A DNA stretch of 64,000 bases from Triglochin maritima (taxonomy: Eukaryota > Streptophyta > Magnoliopsida > Alismatales > Juncaginaceae), in assembly GCA_963682175.1 (NCBI GenBank), contig OY821786.1, positions 24,016,501 to 24,080,500 on the forward strand, given 5' to 3'. Within the stretch, counting starts at the first letter, position 1; each line of letters starts with the position of its first letter. The notes below the pieces were generated by a model that was not told the origin of the DNA, did no database searches, and saw nothing but the letters and a program-made list of their open reading frames with translations. Position numbers and translations under genes: made by a program. Shown here one piece after another: positions 11,545-23,640 of this stretch.

Positions 11545-11905
11545 AGGAGTAGCTTTCAAATGAGAGAACCTGTGGCAGCGGGACAAAGATCGGCGATCAC
11601 CTCACAGAATCCTCTGGAGCACCAGTCGGTCTTCTACTCTCTTGGAGAAGAAGCACAAGTCCACAACCCAAGAGTCCAAGGATTGAGACTAGGTGGTGGA
11701 GGATGAGACGAATGGCATAGGGAGAGGCGGTAGCTAGGGTTTAAGGTGAAGGCTAGGGTTTGCACACAATCAACTCATCCAAGGGGAGGCTCCACCTCCT
11801 TATATAGATGGCCCCACCTTAAACCCCAATTGCGTAGCCTAATGAGGGCACGACAAGTGTTAGTGCTTTGGGCAAATATCTTCTTAATCCAAGATTAATC
11901 CAATA
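11545..11905 (-). repeat. Copia LTR (3' LTR of copy A), terminal bases lost
   Basis: Homologous to the 385-bp LTRs at 21996-22380 and 29509-29893: 'ttcaggagtagc', 'gagagaacctgtggcagcgg', and the same end ATTAATCCAATA at 11905. The first 20-odd bases of the LTR (TGTAAGCAAAT...) are not recognisable, and LINE sequence occupies that place. Confidence 0.85.
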
Positions 11906-13152
11906 TCTTCCACTTGCACAAGAGCACGATTACAATATGTCATCTCCTTCTGTGTCCCCGACACATATGTTTACGTCCCTGATATATACAATCATATGAT
12001 GGCAATATGTCACCTCTTTATGTGTTCCCGACAAATATTTATACATCCCTGATATATAAAACTATTCCTTTCTCCAAGAACGCATCCACAATACGCAAGT
12101 CTCTGATCATGTATCCCCGATACACGACCATCTGTGTCCCCGACACATGTACTCTTCCGATCATATGGAAAAATTAGTCATGCGACCGGTGATGTACCTA
12201 CAATTAGGAGTTTCAAACTACAAACCATACTAGAAGGCCAGAATGACAACATCCTCACAAACAACAAATAAGCAGTCAATGGCACATCACAGTTCCCCAG
12301 GTTTACTCAAAACTCACTTGACATGAATGGTATCTCGATCTCTCGGAGAGAATACCTTGTCCTTAAGGTACTTGCTACTGTATCCAATACAGTTGGGCCC
12401 AGCAAATACTTTCAGTGCAGTTGAGTCAAACCTTTTCCTTCACCCCAGACCACCATTACACTCAGAGTTGACTCCTTTCCTGAAGATGCCTCATTAGACT
12501 GAATCTCTCATGGTCATAGATAACATCCCAATGTAGCCACATCAACTCCTTGCTCTATGGTGTCGTCGAAGTTACTAAGGGAAACTAATGACAATCAAAT
12601 CTTGGACTCACACAGTGAAGGAGCAGGGATCCATCCTTTCACTACCAAATGGTCGCTCAGCACATGTTATATGACAAACATGCTATGGTCGATCATACTG
12701 TACACAACAGAATATCTGTCTCTCAATACCATACAAGTCGTAGTCCAGTCGCACCCCTCTGTGCCTGACCCATGCTTCATCATTGTCGCCTTAACACCAT
12801 ACAGGTGCCACCTTGCGCCACGTGTGATGCTCGCACTTGACTTCTATAGGCTATATGAATCGTGTGAACATTCATGTCAATCCTCACCATCATAGAGAAT
12901 ATCATCTTGATTCCTAATGAAGGCGATTTATCCTATCATGAACTTCTCTGGATCCATCATACAAGATCTCTTCATGATCAGTCTCATCTATGCTCGCTAT
13001 CTAAAGTACCAAAGGCGAATGCTCATGTGAGTGAGCATTCTTCAACCTATTGATAGAATGATATTTTATGCTAGAACAACTACATCAACCAAACATATAT
13101 AGTTGAAAGAAAACACAATCACTCATAAAAGGAAGTTAGACCTGCCAATAAA
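11906..13152 (-). other. Copia 3' noncoding region, copy A
   Basis: This lies between the RNase H stop and the 3' LTR and is homologous to 22381-23640 in copy C. It holds the pseudo-palindromic run of TGTGTCCCCGACACA-type motifs at about 11955-12150. The long open frame on plus (12557-12895) also occurs in copy B but matches no family I know. Confidence 0.75.
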
Positions 13153-15302
13153 TCAAAGTCTGTGTAAGCCTAGGGACTTCACATGAGACACAAACGAGTC
13201 CTTAGCTATATCTTTGGTAAGAGGGTCAGGTACCATAAGACTAGTAGACACATGTCTTAACACAACTTCCTTTCTTGCTATGATGTCCTTCACAAAGTGA
13301 TACCTATCCTGTATATGTTTGGTCTTTCCATGATATTTGGGGTCTTTCACATAGCAAAGGGCAACCATGCTGTCACAATAGACAACAATAGGCTCATCAG
13401 ATGTCTCTACTAGCCAAGTATGTTGTAAGAACCTCCTCAACCAAACTGCCTCCTGAACTGCCGCAGAGCATGCAACATACTTTACTTCCATAGTCGACCA
13501 GGCTATACAAGTTTGCTTCTAGCTGGACCATGAGATGGCTCCATTAGCAAGCAAGAAAGCATAACCATAGTAGACTTCCTTTCATCAATGTCTCTATCCC
13601 AATCAGCATCACTATAGCCAATCAGACGGAGATCTGATGCTTGGTACCACAACATGTAGTTACTCGTTCCTCTGAGGTATATCATGATTCCCTTGACTAC
13701 CTGCAGTGCTCCATTCTTAGGTTGGACTGGTATCGACTCACTATGCCCACAACATAACAAATGTCTGGCCTAGTACACATCATAGCGTACATAAGGCTTC
13801 CCACAACATTGGAGTATGGAACATTGTCCATTTTGGCCTTCTCTTTAGGAGTCTCAGGATGCTTATCAAAGCTTAAGTGCAAACCCTTCTCAACAGGGGG
13901 TGTCCATATGTTTGCATTTGTCCATATGGTATTTCTTCAGTATGTTGTTAATGTAAGTCTCTTGAGAAAATCCAAGAAGTCTCTCGGACCTATCTCTAAC
14001 AATCTTGACACCAAGGACGTACCTAGCTTCACCCATGTCCTTCATATAAAACGTGAAGGACAACCACTCCTTAGTGGATTGCAGTAACTCTTTTCTATTG
14101 CCAGCCATGAGTATGTCATCAACATACAAGGTCAGAATGACAAATTTACCATTGGATCTCTTAACGTATACACAGTGATCTTCCTCAAGCATGTAGAACG
14201 CATTCTTTGTTATAGCTTGATGGAAGCGAATGTTCAACAGTCTAGACGGTTGTTTTAAGCCACATAAGGACTTATTGAGCTTGCACACTTTGCGCTATTG
14301 TCCTTTGACTTCAAAACCTTGAGGTTGATCCATGTAGATCTCTTCCTCAAGTTCTCCATTGAGAAAAACAATCTTTACATCCATTTCGTAAAGCTCTAAG
14401 TCCATCTGTGCTACAATAACTTGCTGAAGGCGGATTGAGGAAAACCTAACCACAGGTTAAAAGGTTTACTCAAAATACACGCCTTCTCTTTGGGTCTAGC
14501 CTTTAGCTACCAGTCTAGCCTTGAATCTACCAATAGATCCATCCGCCTTCCTTTTAATCTTGAGGATCCGCTTGGCACCAATGGCCTTTCGGTTCGGCGG
14601 TAAGTCAACTAAGTCTCAGACTCGATTAACGTTCATTGACTCCAATTCTTCCTTTATAGCATCTAACCACTTTTTCCATTAGGACCCTCCAAAGCCTCTT
14701 TCAAGGTCTCTGGTTCTTGCTCATCGATTACAGTCATCCCAGATGATTCATAATCAATTTCTTCTTGAGCTATCATAATGGCCTCTTCCTCTAAGCGAAA
14801 CCGCCTACGAGGAATGAGCCCACGTTTACTTCGACGCAGATGGGTATCTGATGGCTCATCCTCTGTGAGAGCTATCAGATCATCAATGTTGCTGCTCCCA
14901 CTGGGATTGGCTGGTGTAACGTCATGTTCAACTTCCATATCCTAATCCCGTGGAGTGGCAATGTCATCATCTTGTTGTTCAAAGATGTCCACTGACTCTT
15001 TGGTAGCTCCAGCAAGGGTTGGAAAATCATTTTCTAAGAATGTGGCATCTCTAGACTCCAGTTTTGTCCTACTTCCATTCTCGTCTAACCCGATAAAACA
15101 TAACCTTTGGAGAGATCACAGTATTTCACTAAGACACACTTTCTCCCTCTAGGTCCTAGTTTTTCATATCAGTGACTAGTAGAATAAATGTATGCCGCGC
15201 ATCCCCAAAGATTCAACAAACTAAAATCAGGCTTCCGTCCTATCCATTACTCATATGGAGTTGAGAGAGGCGATTTTGTTGGAACTTTATTAAGGATCCC
15301 AA
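13153..15302 (-). pseudogene. Copia pol remnant, copy A (RT and RNase H)
   Basis: In minus order: linker region ('SDTHLRRSKRGLIPRRRFRL' near 14830), RT ('CKLNKSLCGLKQPSRLLNIR', then the catalytic 'LTLYVDDILM' near 14110, then 'YVLGVKIV'), the 'NVVGSLMYAMMCTRPDICYV' connection near 13780, and RNase H ('VEYVACSAAVQEAVWLRRFL' class, with 'YCDSMVALCYVKDPKYHGKT' and 'TKDIAKDSFVSHVKSLGLHR'). The most N-terminal trace is integrase C-terminal coding near 15290. Gag, protease and the integrase core are absent. Multiple frameshifts. The C-terminal half survives because copy A joins copy B at 15302. Confidence 0.85.
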
Positions 15303-17818
15303 AGATCCCAATGTAGCCACATCAACTCCTTGCTCTATGGTGTCGTCGAAGTTACTGAGGGCAACTAATGACAATCAAATCTTGGACTCACACAGTGAAG
15401 GAGCAGGGATCCGTCCTTTCACTACCAAATGGTCGCTCAGCACATGTTATATGACAAACATGCTATGGTCGATCATACTGTACACAACAGAATGTCTGTC
15501 TCTCAATACCATACAAGTCGTAGTCCAGTCGCACCCCTCTGTGCCTAATCCATTCTTCATCATTGTCTCCTTAACACCATACAGGTGCCACCTTGCGCCA
15601 CGTGTGATGCTTGCACTTGACTTCTATAGGCTATATGAATCGTGTGAACATTCATGTCAATCCTCACCATCATAGAGAATCTCATCTTGATTCCTAATGA
15701 AGGCGATTAATCATATCATGAACTTCTCTGGATCCATCATACAAGATCTCTTCATGATCAGTCTCATCTATGCTCGCTATCAAAAGTATCAAAGGCGAAT
15801 GCTCATGTGAGTGAGCATTCTTCAACCTATTGATAGAATTATATTTTATGCTAGAACAACTACATCAACCAAACATATATAGTTGAAAGAAAACACAATC
15901 ACTCATAAAAGGAAGTTAGACCTGCCAATAAATCAAAGTCTGTGTAAGCCTAGGGACTTCACATGAGACACAAACGAGTCCTTAGCTATATCTTTGGTAA
16001 GAGGGTCAGGTACCATAAGACTAGTAGACACATGTCTTAACACAACTTCCTTTCTTGCTATGATGTCCTTCACAAAGTGATACCTATCCTGTATATGTTT
16101 GGTATTTCCATGATATTTGGGGTCTTTCACATAGCAAAGGGCAACCATGCTGTTACAATAGACAACAATAGGCTCATCAGATGTCTCTACTAGCCCAGTA
16201 TGTTTTAAGAACCTCCTCAACCAAACTGCCTCCTGAACTGCCGCAGAACATGCAACATATTCTACTTCCATAGTCGACCGGGCTATACAAGTTTGCTTCT
16301 AGCTGGACCATGAGATGACTCCATTAGCAAGCAAGAAAGCATAACCAGAGTAGACTTCCTTTCATCAATGTCTCTATCCCAATCAGCATCACTATAGCCA
16401 ATCAGACGGAGATCTGATGCTTGGTACCACAACATGTAGTTAGTTACTCGTTCCTCTGAGGTATATCATGATTCCCTTGACTGCCTTCCAGTGCTCCATT
16501 CTTAGGTTGGACTGGTATTGACTCACTATGCCCACAACATAACAAATGTCTGGCCTAGTACACATCATAGCGTACATAAGGCTTCCCACAGCATTGGAGT
16601 ATGGAACATTGTCCATTTTGGCCTTCTCTTTAGGAGTCTCAGGATGCTTATCAAAGCTTAAGTGCAAACCCTTCTCAACAGGGGGTGTCCATATGTTTGC
16701 ATTTGTCCATATGGTATTTCTTCAGTATGTTGTTAATGTAAGTCTCTTGAGAAAATCCAAGAAGTCTCTCGGACCTATCTCTAACAATCTTGACACCAAG
16801 GACGTACCTAGCTTCACCCATGTCCTTCATATCAAACGTGAAGGACAACCACTCCTTAGTGGATTGCAGTAACTCTTTTCTATTGCCAGCCATGAGTATG
16901 TCATCAACATACAAGGTCAGAATGACCAAATTTACCATTGGATCTCTTAACGTATACACAGTGATCTTCCTCAAGCATGTAGAACGCATTCTTTGTTATA
17001 GCTTGATGGAAGCGAATGTTCAACTGTCTAAACGTTTGTTTTAAGCCACATAAGGACTTATTGAGCTTGCACACTTTGCGCTATTGTCCTTTGACTTCAA
17101 AACCTTGAGGTTGATCCATGTAGATCTCTTCCTCAAGTTCTCCATTTAGAAAAACAATCTTTACATCCATTTGGTAAAGCTCTAAGTCCATCTGTGCTAC
17201 AATAGCTTGCTGAAGGCGGATGGAGGCAAACCTAACCACAGGTTAAAAGGTTTACTCAAAATCCACGCCTTCTCTTTGGGTCTAGCCTTTAGCTACCAGT
17301 CTAGCCTTGAATCTACCAATAGATCCATCCGCCTTCCTTTTAATCTTGAGGATCCGCTTGGCTCCAATGGCCTTTTGGTTCGGCGGTAAGTCAACTAAGT
17401 CTCAGACTCGATTAACGTTCATTGACTCCAATTCTTCCTTTATAGCATCTAACCACTTTTTCCATTAGGACCCTCCAAAGCCTCTTTCAAGGTCTCTGGT
17501 TCTTGCTCATCGATTACAGTCATCCCAGATGATTCATAATCAATTTCTTCTTGAGCTATCATAAGGGCCTCTTCCTCTAAGCGAAACCGTCTACGAGGAA
17601 TGAGCCCACGTTTACTTCGACGCAGATGGGTATCTGATGGCTCATCCTCTGTGAGAGCTATCAGATCATAAATGTTGCTGCTCCCACTGGGATTGGCTGG
17701 TGTAACGTCATGTTCAACTTCCAGATCCTAATCCCGTGGAGTGGCAATGTCATCATCTTGTTGTTCAAAGAAGTCCACTGACTCTTTGGTAGCTCCAGCA
17801 AGGGTTGGAAAATCATTT
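15303..17818 (-). pseudogene. Copia pol remnant, copy B (tandem duplicate of 12523-15036)
   Basis: Near-identical to copy A at an offset of about 2,780-2,785 bases: noncoding 15303-15932, RNase H 15933-16271, RT connection 16440-16667, RT with 'LTLYVDDILMAGNRKELLQS' at 16675-16989, linker up to 17818. Differences are scattered single bases plus small indels, for example a 4-base TTAG duplication near 16440. The copy begins at 15303 (GATCCCAATGTAGCC) where copy A runs out in integrase, and ends at 17818 (GGAAAATCATTT), before A's counterpart ends. It has no LTR of its own. Confidence 0.85.
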
Positions 17819-19699
17819 GAGCAAGAACTCTTCTGTCTGCTCGAAGCTCGAAGCTTGTGCTTTGTGTCCTTTATAGGAAGGCTTGTGGTTTAAGAACCCT
17901 TTCAAGTTTAAAGAATAGACAAGTGCTTTAAAGGACATTTGTACCCTTTCAAGGACTTAAGTGTCCTTCGAAAGGCAAGCTTTTGGTTAAATGATCCTTT
18001 CAAGTTTTAAGGAAAACTTTCAAGTTTCCAAAGACAGAGTTTCAAGGTTTTGTTTCTTAATACCACGTCGGAATTTAGGTTAGATTCGGACGTGATATGT
18101 CCTTTTTATTTCAAAAGAGAAATTTATTCAATATTTTTTGTTAATATGTGATATTATTGTGTTCTATGTATTGTTGTCCACAAGTTATACTTCTAGATTT
18201 GATACGACCATTTAATTGGATTTCTTGCATAAACAATAATTTATATATGTTGTTTAATATTAAATTTTCAAACATCCAAAATTTAGATTATTACAAATCA
18301 TAGTTGGATACTAATAATTTATACATGAATACTTTGGATTCACAAAATACATCAAAGCTATATATATAAAACACAAAACTATTATATTGAAAGTAACAAA
18401 CGTCATACATACACACACACTAAAATGCAAACACAAAAAAATTACTAATCTCTCCCAAGTCAATTCGAAGAAACTACTCCAAGGATATGTTGCTTGCAAG
18501 CATACTACAAATATCAGTGAGCTCCAGAGTCTGCTACCTTCCACTAGTGCCCGGTTGAACGATTGCTGAAAACTCTTTCTTAATAATAGGGAATGCCATG
18601 TGTATTTTTAGTTGAAACACCAACGTGAGATGCCCTTTCTATTAGTTTTTGAGGGAGTGATTGATTTGCTGGAAGTGGATAGAACTTAAGAAGAGGAATT
18701 CAAGGAACTAACTTCATTAACCAATCGTCACAAATAATTTTTGCATAGTACAATAAATGGATCAACCATCATACGAGAAGGAAACAAAAATATATCTAGT
18801 CATTGGTAACAAAATAACAAAGATAAATCATATAACAAATACCCAAAATAGTTCAACACTAATGTTTTTGATGTTACTCGTCGTTGCCTGCAAAAATTAG
18901 GGGTAAATTTAGAACAAAAAACCTACTTTCTTGTGAACCAATCCCACCTTAAAAAGAAGTCAACTGGAACAGGAAATACGAATGAAAAGAACTAAAGCGT
19001 CTAATTTTATAGACCATGTAATAAAGGGTTGTGTCAAAACAACTGTCTGATTTTTTAAACCTCTGATTTATAGACCCTGAAAGGTTTCATCTAGTCTGTT
19101 GTCTGTCAAAACGACTACCAATCGCTAGGAAAAACCAATAGGACATACCACTTCGAAATTTAAGTGAAAACCCAATGTGACATGTCCTTTTTATTGGATT
19201 TTTTGTGATGTTCTAGGCATACCACGTTGCCTTTTAGTGGAATGTTAGACATGAGGTGTCCTTTCTATTGGATTTTTTGCGATGTTCCATTTCTAATAAT
19301 AAACCATACCACGTTGGAATTTAGTAATACCCGATGTGACCTTATTATTGTCCATATTTTTTGAAAGCCAATTCCTTATGTTTATAGTTTTTTCTAATCA
19401 ATACTACTTTTCTTTATTTCGTGTTGCAGGGAAAAAATATTTTCCAATCAACTAAAGAGTTGCAAAGGAAGTAAATGTCATATGTGGATACCCAATGGAA
19501 GGATTCAGAACAAAGTTGATTGGAAAATGAACAAAGTTGCTCAAAGTCCTCTACCTTCAATGAGTAACCCAAAGTCCTCTACCTTCACTATGCTCACGAG
19601 CAAATGAACAAAGTTGACTCCAGGCAGTTAGAGCTTCATGTGTACAGTTCAGACATAGGCGAGCCATCCACCCTTAACTTCCATGCATTCTATACCATA
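17819..19699. other. AT-rich unclassified DNA with repeated ATACCACGT motifs
   Basis: No coding family is recognised. Imperfect repeats of the theme ATACCACGTYGGAATTTAG...GTGATATGTCCTTTTTATT occur near 18060, 18590, 19147, 19215 and 19303. Positions 17820-18050 contain several 'ctttcaag' and 'aagtgctttaaagg' phrases. This may be a worn non-autonomous DNA element or an older LTR. I could not find terminal inverted repeats. Confidence 0.4.
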
Positions 19700-20614
19700 A
19701 CCAAAAAATTATCATGCTTTTACCATGATGGGCATCAACTCGAGTGGGGTGGTTAACCAACGAGTTGGAACCACACCACTTGGTTTCATTGGTGGGCATC
19801 AAGGTCATGAGGGACACTTACTGAAGGCTCCTCAAAGTGAGGGGAATAGGAAAGGTGAGTCAAATTTGGTGCATGGAATGGAGATACAAAATTTAAATGG
19901 GGAAGTGCTATGTGAGGCTGAACCAAGGGCATGTGAGGCAGAGCAAAGAAGTTGGGAGAGAGCCACGACAATGGAGGAACTTGTTGGGCGTTAAGGGCAT
20001 GAGCAGAGGGAAGGCAGAAATGAGAAAAACGGACTCGCGTCTTTGGTCCAAGAGGATCTGAATTGGATATCTCCACCAACAGTGGCACGTGCTAAGGGAC
20101 CTAGACTGAATTCAGAAACACATTGTGGGGGGAGATTTGTGATAGTAGGAGTTGGGCTGGATTTGGGGACAAGTGGTGAAGGGGGGACAAGCAAGAAGAT
20201 AGGCAACTCACCACCACCACCACTAAGGTGATCCGGGAGAAAGATAACCAGCAAAACAATCTCTTGTGGAGGTAAAGGGGGTCACTCTGCACCTTTAAAT
20301 CCATGAATATCCTATTTTGGAATGTGCGTGCCGCAAATGGACCCGGCCATGCACTAATGATAAAGGGTCGAATAAAGGAAGTAAACCCGGATGTGGTGTG
20401 TGTGATGGAGCATAAGGTCAAGTACAAGAGGATTGAACGATTCAAAAGAGCCATTTGGCCCCATGCAAGGATGTCAAATAGATTGATAGTAGACTCGGGG
20501 CGTATTCTAGTGCTTTGGAATCACCAAAAAGTGGACATGAGGGTCACCTTTGAAACGTCAGAATTGCTACACTTTCGGGCCAGCTTGAAAGGAGATGGAA
20601 GCGAGTTTGATATC
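19700..20614 (+). pseudogene. LINE-1, first segment: inter-ORF region and endonuclease N-terminus
   Basis: From 20303 the product begins 'MNILFWNVRAANGPGHALMI', the start of an L1-type apurinic endonuclease (the WNVRG motif), followed by 'NPDVVCVMEHKVK', which holds the conserved Glu. This enzyme nicks the target to prime reverse transcription. The 600 bases before it encode pieces like the end of ORF1 in other LINEs, rich in Gly and Glu, with no clear domain. The segment stops at 20614, where a solo LTR has inserted, and resumes at 21834. The 5' limit near 19700 is uncertain. Confidence 0.75.
20610..20614 (+). other. Target-site duplication ATATC (left) of solo LTR
   Basis: ATATC at 20610-20614 is repeated at 21829-21833, flanking a unit that starts TG and ends CA. 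Confidence 0.9.
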
Positions 20615-21103
20615 TGATGCATTGCATACATTGCATCATATGTCTTTCATTTAGATTACTTTTATATCAATAAATGCTACTAAGGTATGTGTTTAGTCGT
20701 ATTTACAGAATACAGGGACCAGAATGCAAATTACCCACATCTCGAGCATAAACGCGTGCAAAATACTCATTTCTATCATAAAGACCAAGTTCAAGTTTAT
20801 CGGGCTTCAAATGGAAATGTATCCAAGCATAAAAGCATTCAAGTCCTAATCACAAAAAGAACAAGGACTTAAGCACAAAAGTAGCCGGGGACTTAATTGC
20901 AAAAAGACAAGGACCCAAGTGCAAATCACGAGTAGCTTTATTATTATGGAGAAAATCTGAAGAAAAATCAATGTGGATCTCCAAATATATAAAGGATTAA
21001 TCCGGAGCTCAAAAGAATGGAAAGAATCAATCCAGACGCACAAATGAAGATCAAATCATACCATAAACGCACAGCCAAAATCCGGACAAAATCAGACCTG
21101 ATT

Positions 21104-21153
21104 GTGCGGCGTTTCCGCCGCACCACACATACAATCTGCGGCGATTTCGCCGC
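21104..21153. other. Two GC-rich hairpins in the solo LTR
   Basis: GTGCGGCG-TTTC-CGCCGCAC (21104-21123) is a perfect 8-bp stem. GCGGCGA-TT-TCGCCGC (21138-21153) is a perfect 7-bp stem. Both lie about 100 bases upstream of the TATA box. Confidence 0.9.
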
Positions 21154-21242
21154 CCAAGCATCGATCCGCGTCTCCCAATTTCGTCCAGTCGTGTCTGGAC
21201 ACGTGTACTTTCCAATGTTATACCTAGATCCCTTGTAGCAAC

Positions 21243-21249
21243 TATAAAT
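21243..21249 (+). promoter_or_regulatory. Putative TATA box of solo LTR
   Basis: TATAAAT followed by AGCCCCGAGAACG, placed at mid-LTR as expected for the U3/R boundary. Not tested. Confidence 0.55.
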
Positions 21250-21833
21250 AGCCCCGAGAACGATGTAAAAAGGGTCCTTAGTCCCTTAGCTTATGTTCTA
21301 GTTTTTATTCCTTAGTTTAATAAATTTCTGTTGTTTTAATTCTTGTTTTAGTTTTCTTTTCTTTTAATGTCTCTAGGATCCCTTCTCCTTCCTCCCTCTA
21401 TGAGTTTCTAACTCTTTCCAAAGGGTGGAGGTGACGGATTTAGGGTTAGAGAAGATGAATGAATGTTATTATTTTAAGTTCGTGATTAGTATTTTGATTA
21501 CTTGAGTTTATGTTAAATCATTTATCTTGTAATGCTTCATAACTAACATGATTTATTATAAGTTTCTAAATTCTCTAATCTAAACCTTAAATCTAAACAT
21601 CCACCCAACGGAATTCTCTTCTTTGTTCTTGTTTTAGTTTTAATTGTTCTTGTTTCGTACTTTAGATAATTAAACCAAAAATCCCAAAAACCCAATTTAT
21701 TTCTTCTCTCCTTCTTCCCTCAATCGAAATAACAAAAATAACGAAATCTCTCCCTCCTTGTGTTCGACCCGTATTTGCCACGTCTTCACTGACGCCGTGC
21801 ACTTGCGGTATAAACTTAATTCCCATCAATATC

Positions 21834-21995
21834 ATAGCGATCTACGGGGAAAATGGGCATGTGGATAGGAGAGTATTGTGGAATGACCTTCTACAAGTGG
21901 CTCCAAATGATTCAAGACCATGGATAGTGGGGGTGATTTCAATTGCATCTGCAAGCTGAGCGAGAAACGGGGAGGTGCTGCTGGAAACGAGGTTG
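21834..21995 (+). pseudogene. LINE-1, second segment: endonuclease middle part
   Basis: The product reads 'IYGENGHVDRRVLWNDLLQV', then 'APNDSRPWIV', then, after a one-base loss near 21930, 'GGDFNCIC' and 'SEKRGGAAGNE'. GDFN is a conserved endonuclease motif. The segment ends with GGTTG (21991-21995), which is duplicated at the far end of the copia insertion. Confidence 0.85.
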
Positions 21996-22380
21996 TGTAA
22001 GCAAATAACGATTCTACAGGTTCAGGAGTACCTTTCTTGGAGAGAACCTGTGGTAGCGGAAGGAAGATCGGAGGTCACCTTACGGAATCCTTCTCACCGG
22101 TCGGTCTCCTACTCTCTTGGAGAAGAAGCACGTGTCCACAACCCAAGAGTCTACGGATTAGCTTGGTGGATGTGGAGGGACGAATGGGAGAGAGAGGGAG
22201 AGGTGGCGGCTAGGGTTTGGTGGGGTTAGGGTTTGCACACAAGAAAATAGTTCATCCAATGGGAGGCTCCCCTCCTTATATAGATGGCCCCACCCAAAAC
22301 CCTAATGCGCAACCAATGAGAGTGCGCCACGTGTCAGTGCTTTGGGCAAACATCATCTTAATCCTTAGATTAATCCAATA
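21996..22380 (-). repeat. Copia 3' LTR (copy C)
   Basis: Starts TGTAAGC and ends CCAATA on plus, 385 bp, equal in length to the other LTR, with few substitutions. A TATATAAG box on the element strand lies at 22275-22282. Confidence 0.95.
22275..22282 (-). promoter_or_regulatory. Putative TATA box in copia LTR
   Basis: TATATAAG on minus, conserved at 29788-29795 in the 5' LTR, which is the copy that would drive transcription. Confidence 0.6.
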
Positions 22381-22394
22381 TCTCCCACTTGCAC
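22381..22394 (-). other. Copia polypurine tract
   Basis: On minus GTGCAAGTGGGAGA directly precedes the 3' LTR, where the plus-strand cDNA primer is expected. Confidence 0.75.
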
Positions 22395-23640
22395 AATAGC
22401 ACGTCAACAACACGTCATCTTCTTTTGTGTCCCTGACACATACGTATACATCCCCGATACATACAATCATAAGATGGCAATGTGTCACCTCTTCATGTGT
22501 CCCTGACACATATGTATACATCCCTGATATATACAACTATTTCTCTCTTCCAAGAATGCATCCACAATACGCAAGTCTCTGATCATGTATCCCTGATACA
22601 AGACCATATGTGTCCCCGACACATGTACTCTTCCGATCATACGGACAAATGGGTCGTGCGACCGGTGATGCACCTGCAATTTAGGAGTCTCAAACTAGAA
22701 ACCTTACTAGAAGGCCAGAATGACAACATCCTCACAAAAATAACAATTAAGCAGTCAAATGCACATCACTGTTCCCCAGGTTTACTCAGAAACTCACTTG
22801 ACACGAACGGTATCTCGATCCCCCGGAGAGAATACCTTCTTGTCCTCAAGGTACTTGCTACTGTATCCAATATAGTTGGGCCCAGCAAATACTTTTAGTG
22901 CAGTCGAGTCAAACCTTTCCCTTCACCCCAGACCACCATTACACTCAGAGTTGACTCCTTTCCCGAAGATGCCTCTTTAGACCGAATCTCTCATGGTCAT
23001 AGATAACATCCCAAAGTAGCGACATCAACTCTTTGCTTCATGGTGTCGTCGAAGGTCACTGAGGGCAACTAAATGACAATCAAGTCTTGGACTCACACAG
23101 TGAAGGAGCAGGGATCCATCCTTTCACTTCCAAATGGTCGCTCAGCACATGTTGTATGACAAACATGCTATGGTGGATCATACTGCACACAACAGTATGT
23201 CTGTCTCTCAACACCATACAAGTCTTAGTCCAGTCGCACCCCCTCTGCGCCTGACCCGAGCTTCATCATTGTCGCCTTAACACCATACAGGTGTCACCTG
23301 GCACCACATGTGATGCTCGCACTTGGCTTCTATAGGTCGAATGAATCGTGGGAACATTCATGTCAATCCTCACCAACATAGAGGATCTCATCTTGATTCT
23401 TAATCAAGTCGACTATCCTATCATGAACTACTCTGGATCTATCATACAAGATCTCTTCATGATCAGTCTCATCTCTGCTCGCTATCAAAAGTGCTAGAGG
23501 CGAATACTCGTGTGAGTAAGCATTCTTCAGCCTATTGACAGAATAATATTTTAACTAGAACAACTACATCAACCAAACAAATATAGTTGAAAGGAAAAAC
23601 ACAATCACTCATAAAAGCAAGTTAGACATGCCAATACATC
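22395..23640 (-). other. Copia 3' noncoding region, copy C
   Basis: About 1.25 kb between the end of pol and the LTR, homologous to 11906-13152. It carries serial pseudo-palindromes such as TGTGTCCCTGACACA (22426-22440) and similar ones to 22625. I see no gene. The length is unusual for copia. Confidence 0.75.

Larger units (their letters stand above)
20615..21828 (+). mobile_element. Solo LTR, 1,214 bp, Ty3/gypsy type
   Basis: It starts TGATGCATTGCAT, ends AATTCCCATCA and is flanked by ATATC. Near its right end it has 'cgacccgtatttgccac' and 'gccgtgcacttgcggt', as in the Athila/Tat-like LTR ends at 49945-49985 and 57030-57070, so it is a related but distinct gypsy family. A TATA box, two GC hairpins and a long T-rich stretch after 21290 fit a promoter/terminator LTR. 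There is no internal region, so it probably arose by LTR-LTR recombination. Removing it rejoins the LINE endonuclease. Confidence 0.9.

Noticed and set aside
12557..12895. A conserved 112-codon plus-strand frame, repeated at 15337-15675
   Set aside because: It is conserved only because the segment is a recent tandem duplication. It lies in copia noncoding DNA, and the equivalent in copy C (near 23058-23400) is broken.
22426..22625. CRISPR-like array
   Set aside because: The motifs are variable in length and spacing, have no unique spacers, and sit in a plant retroelement.
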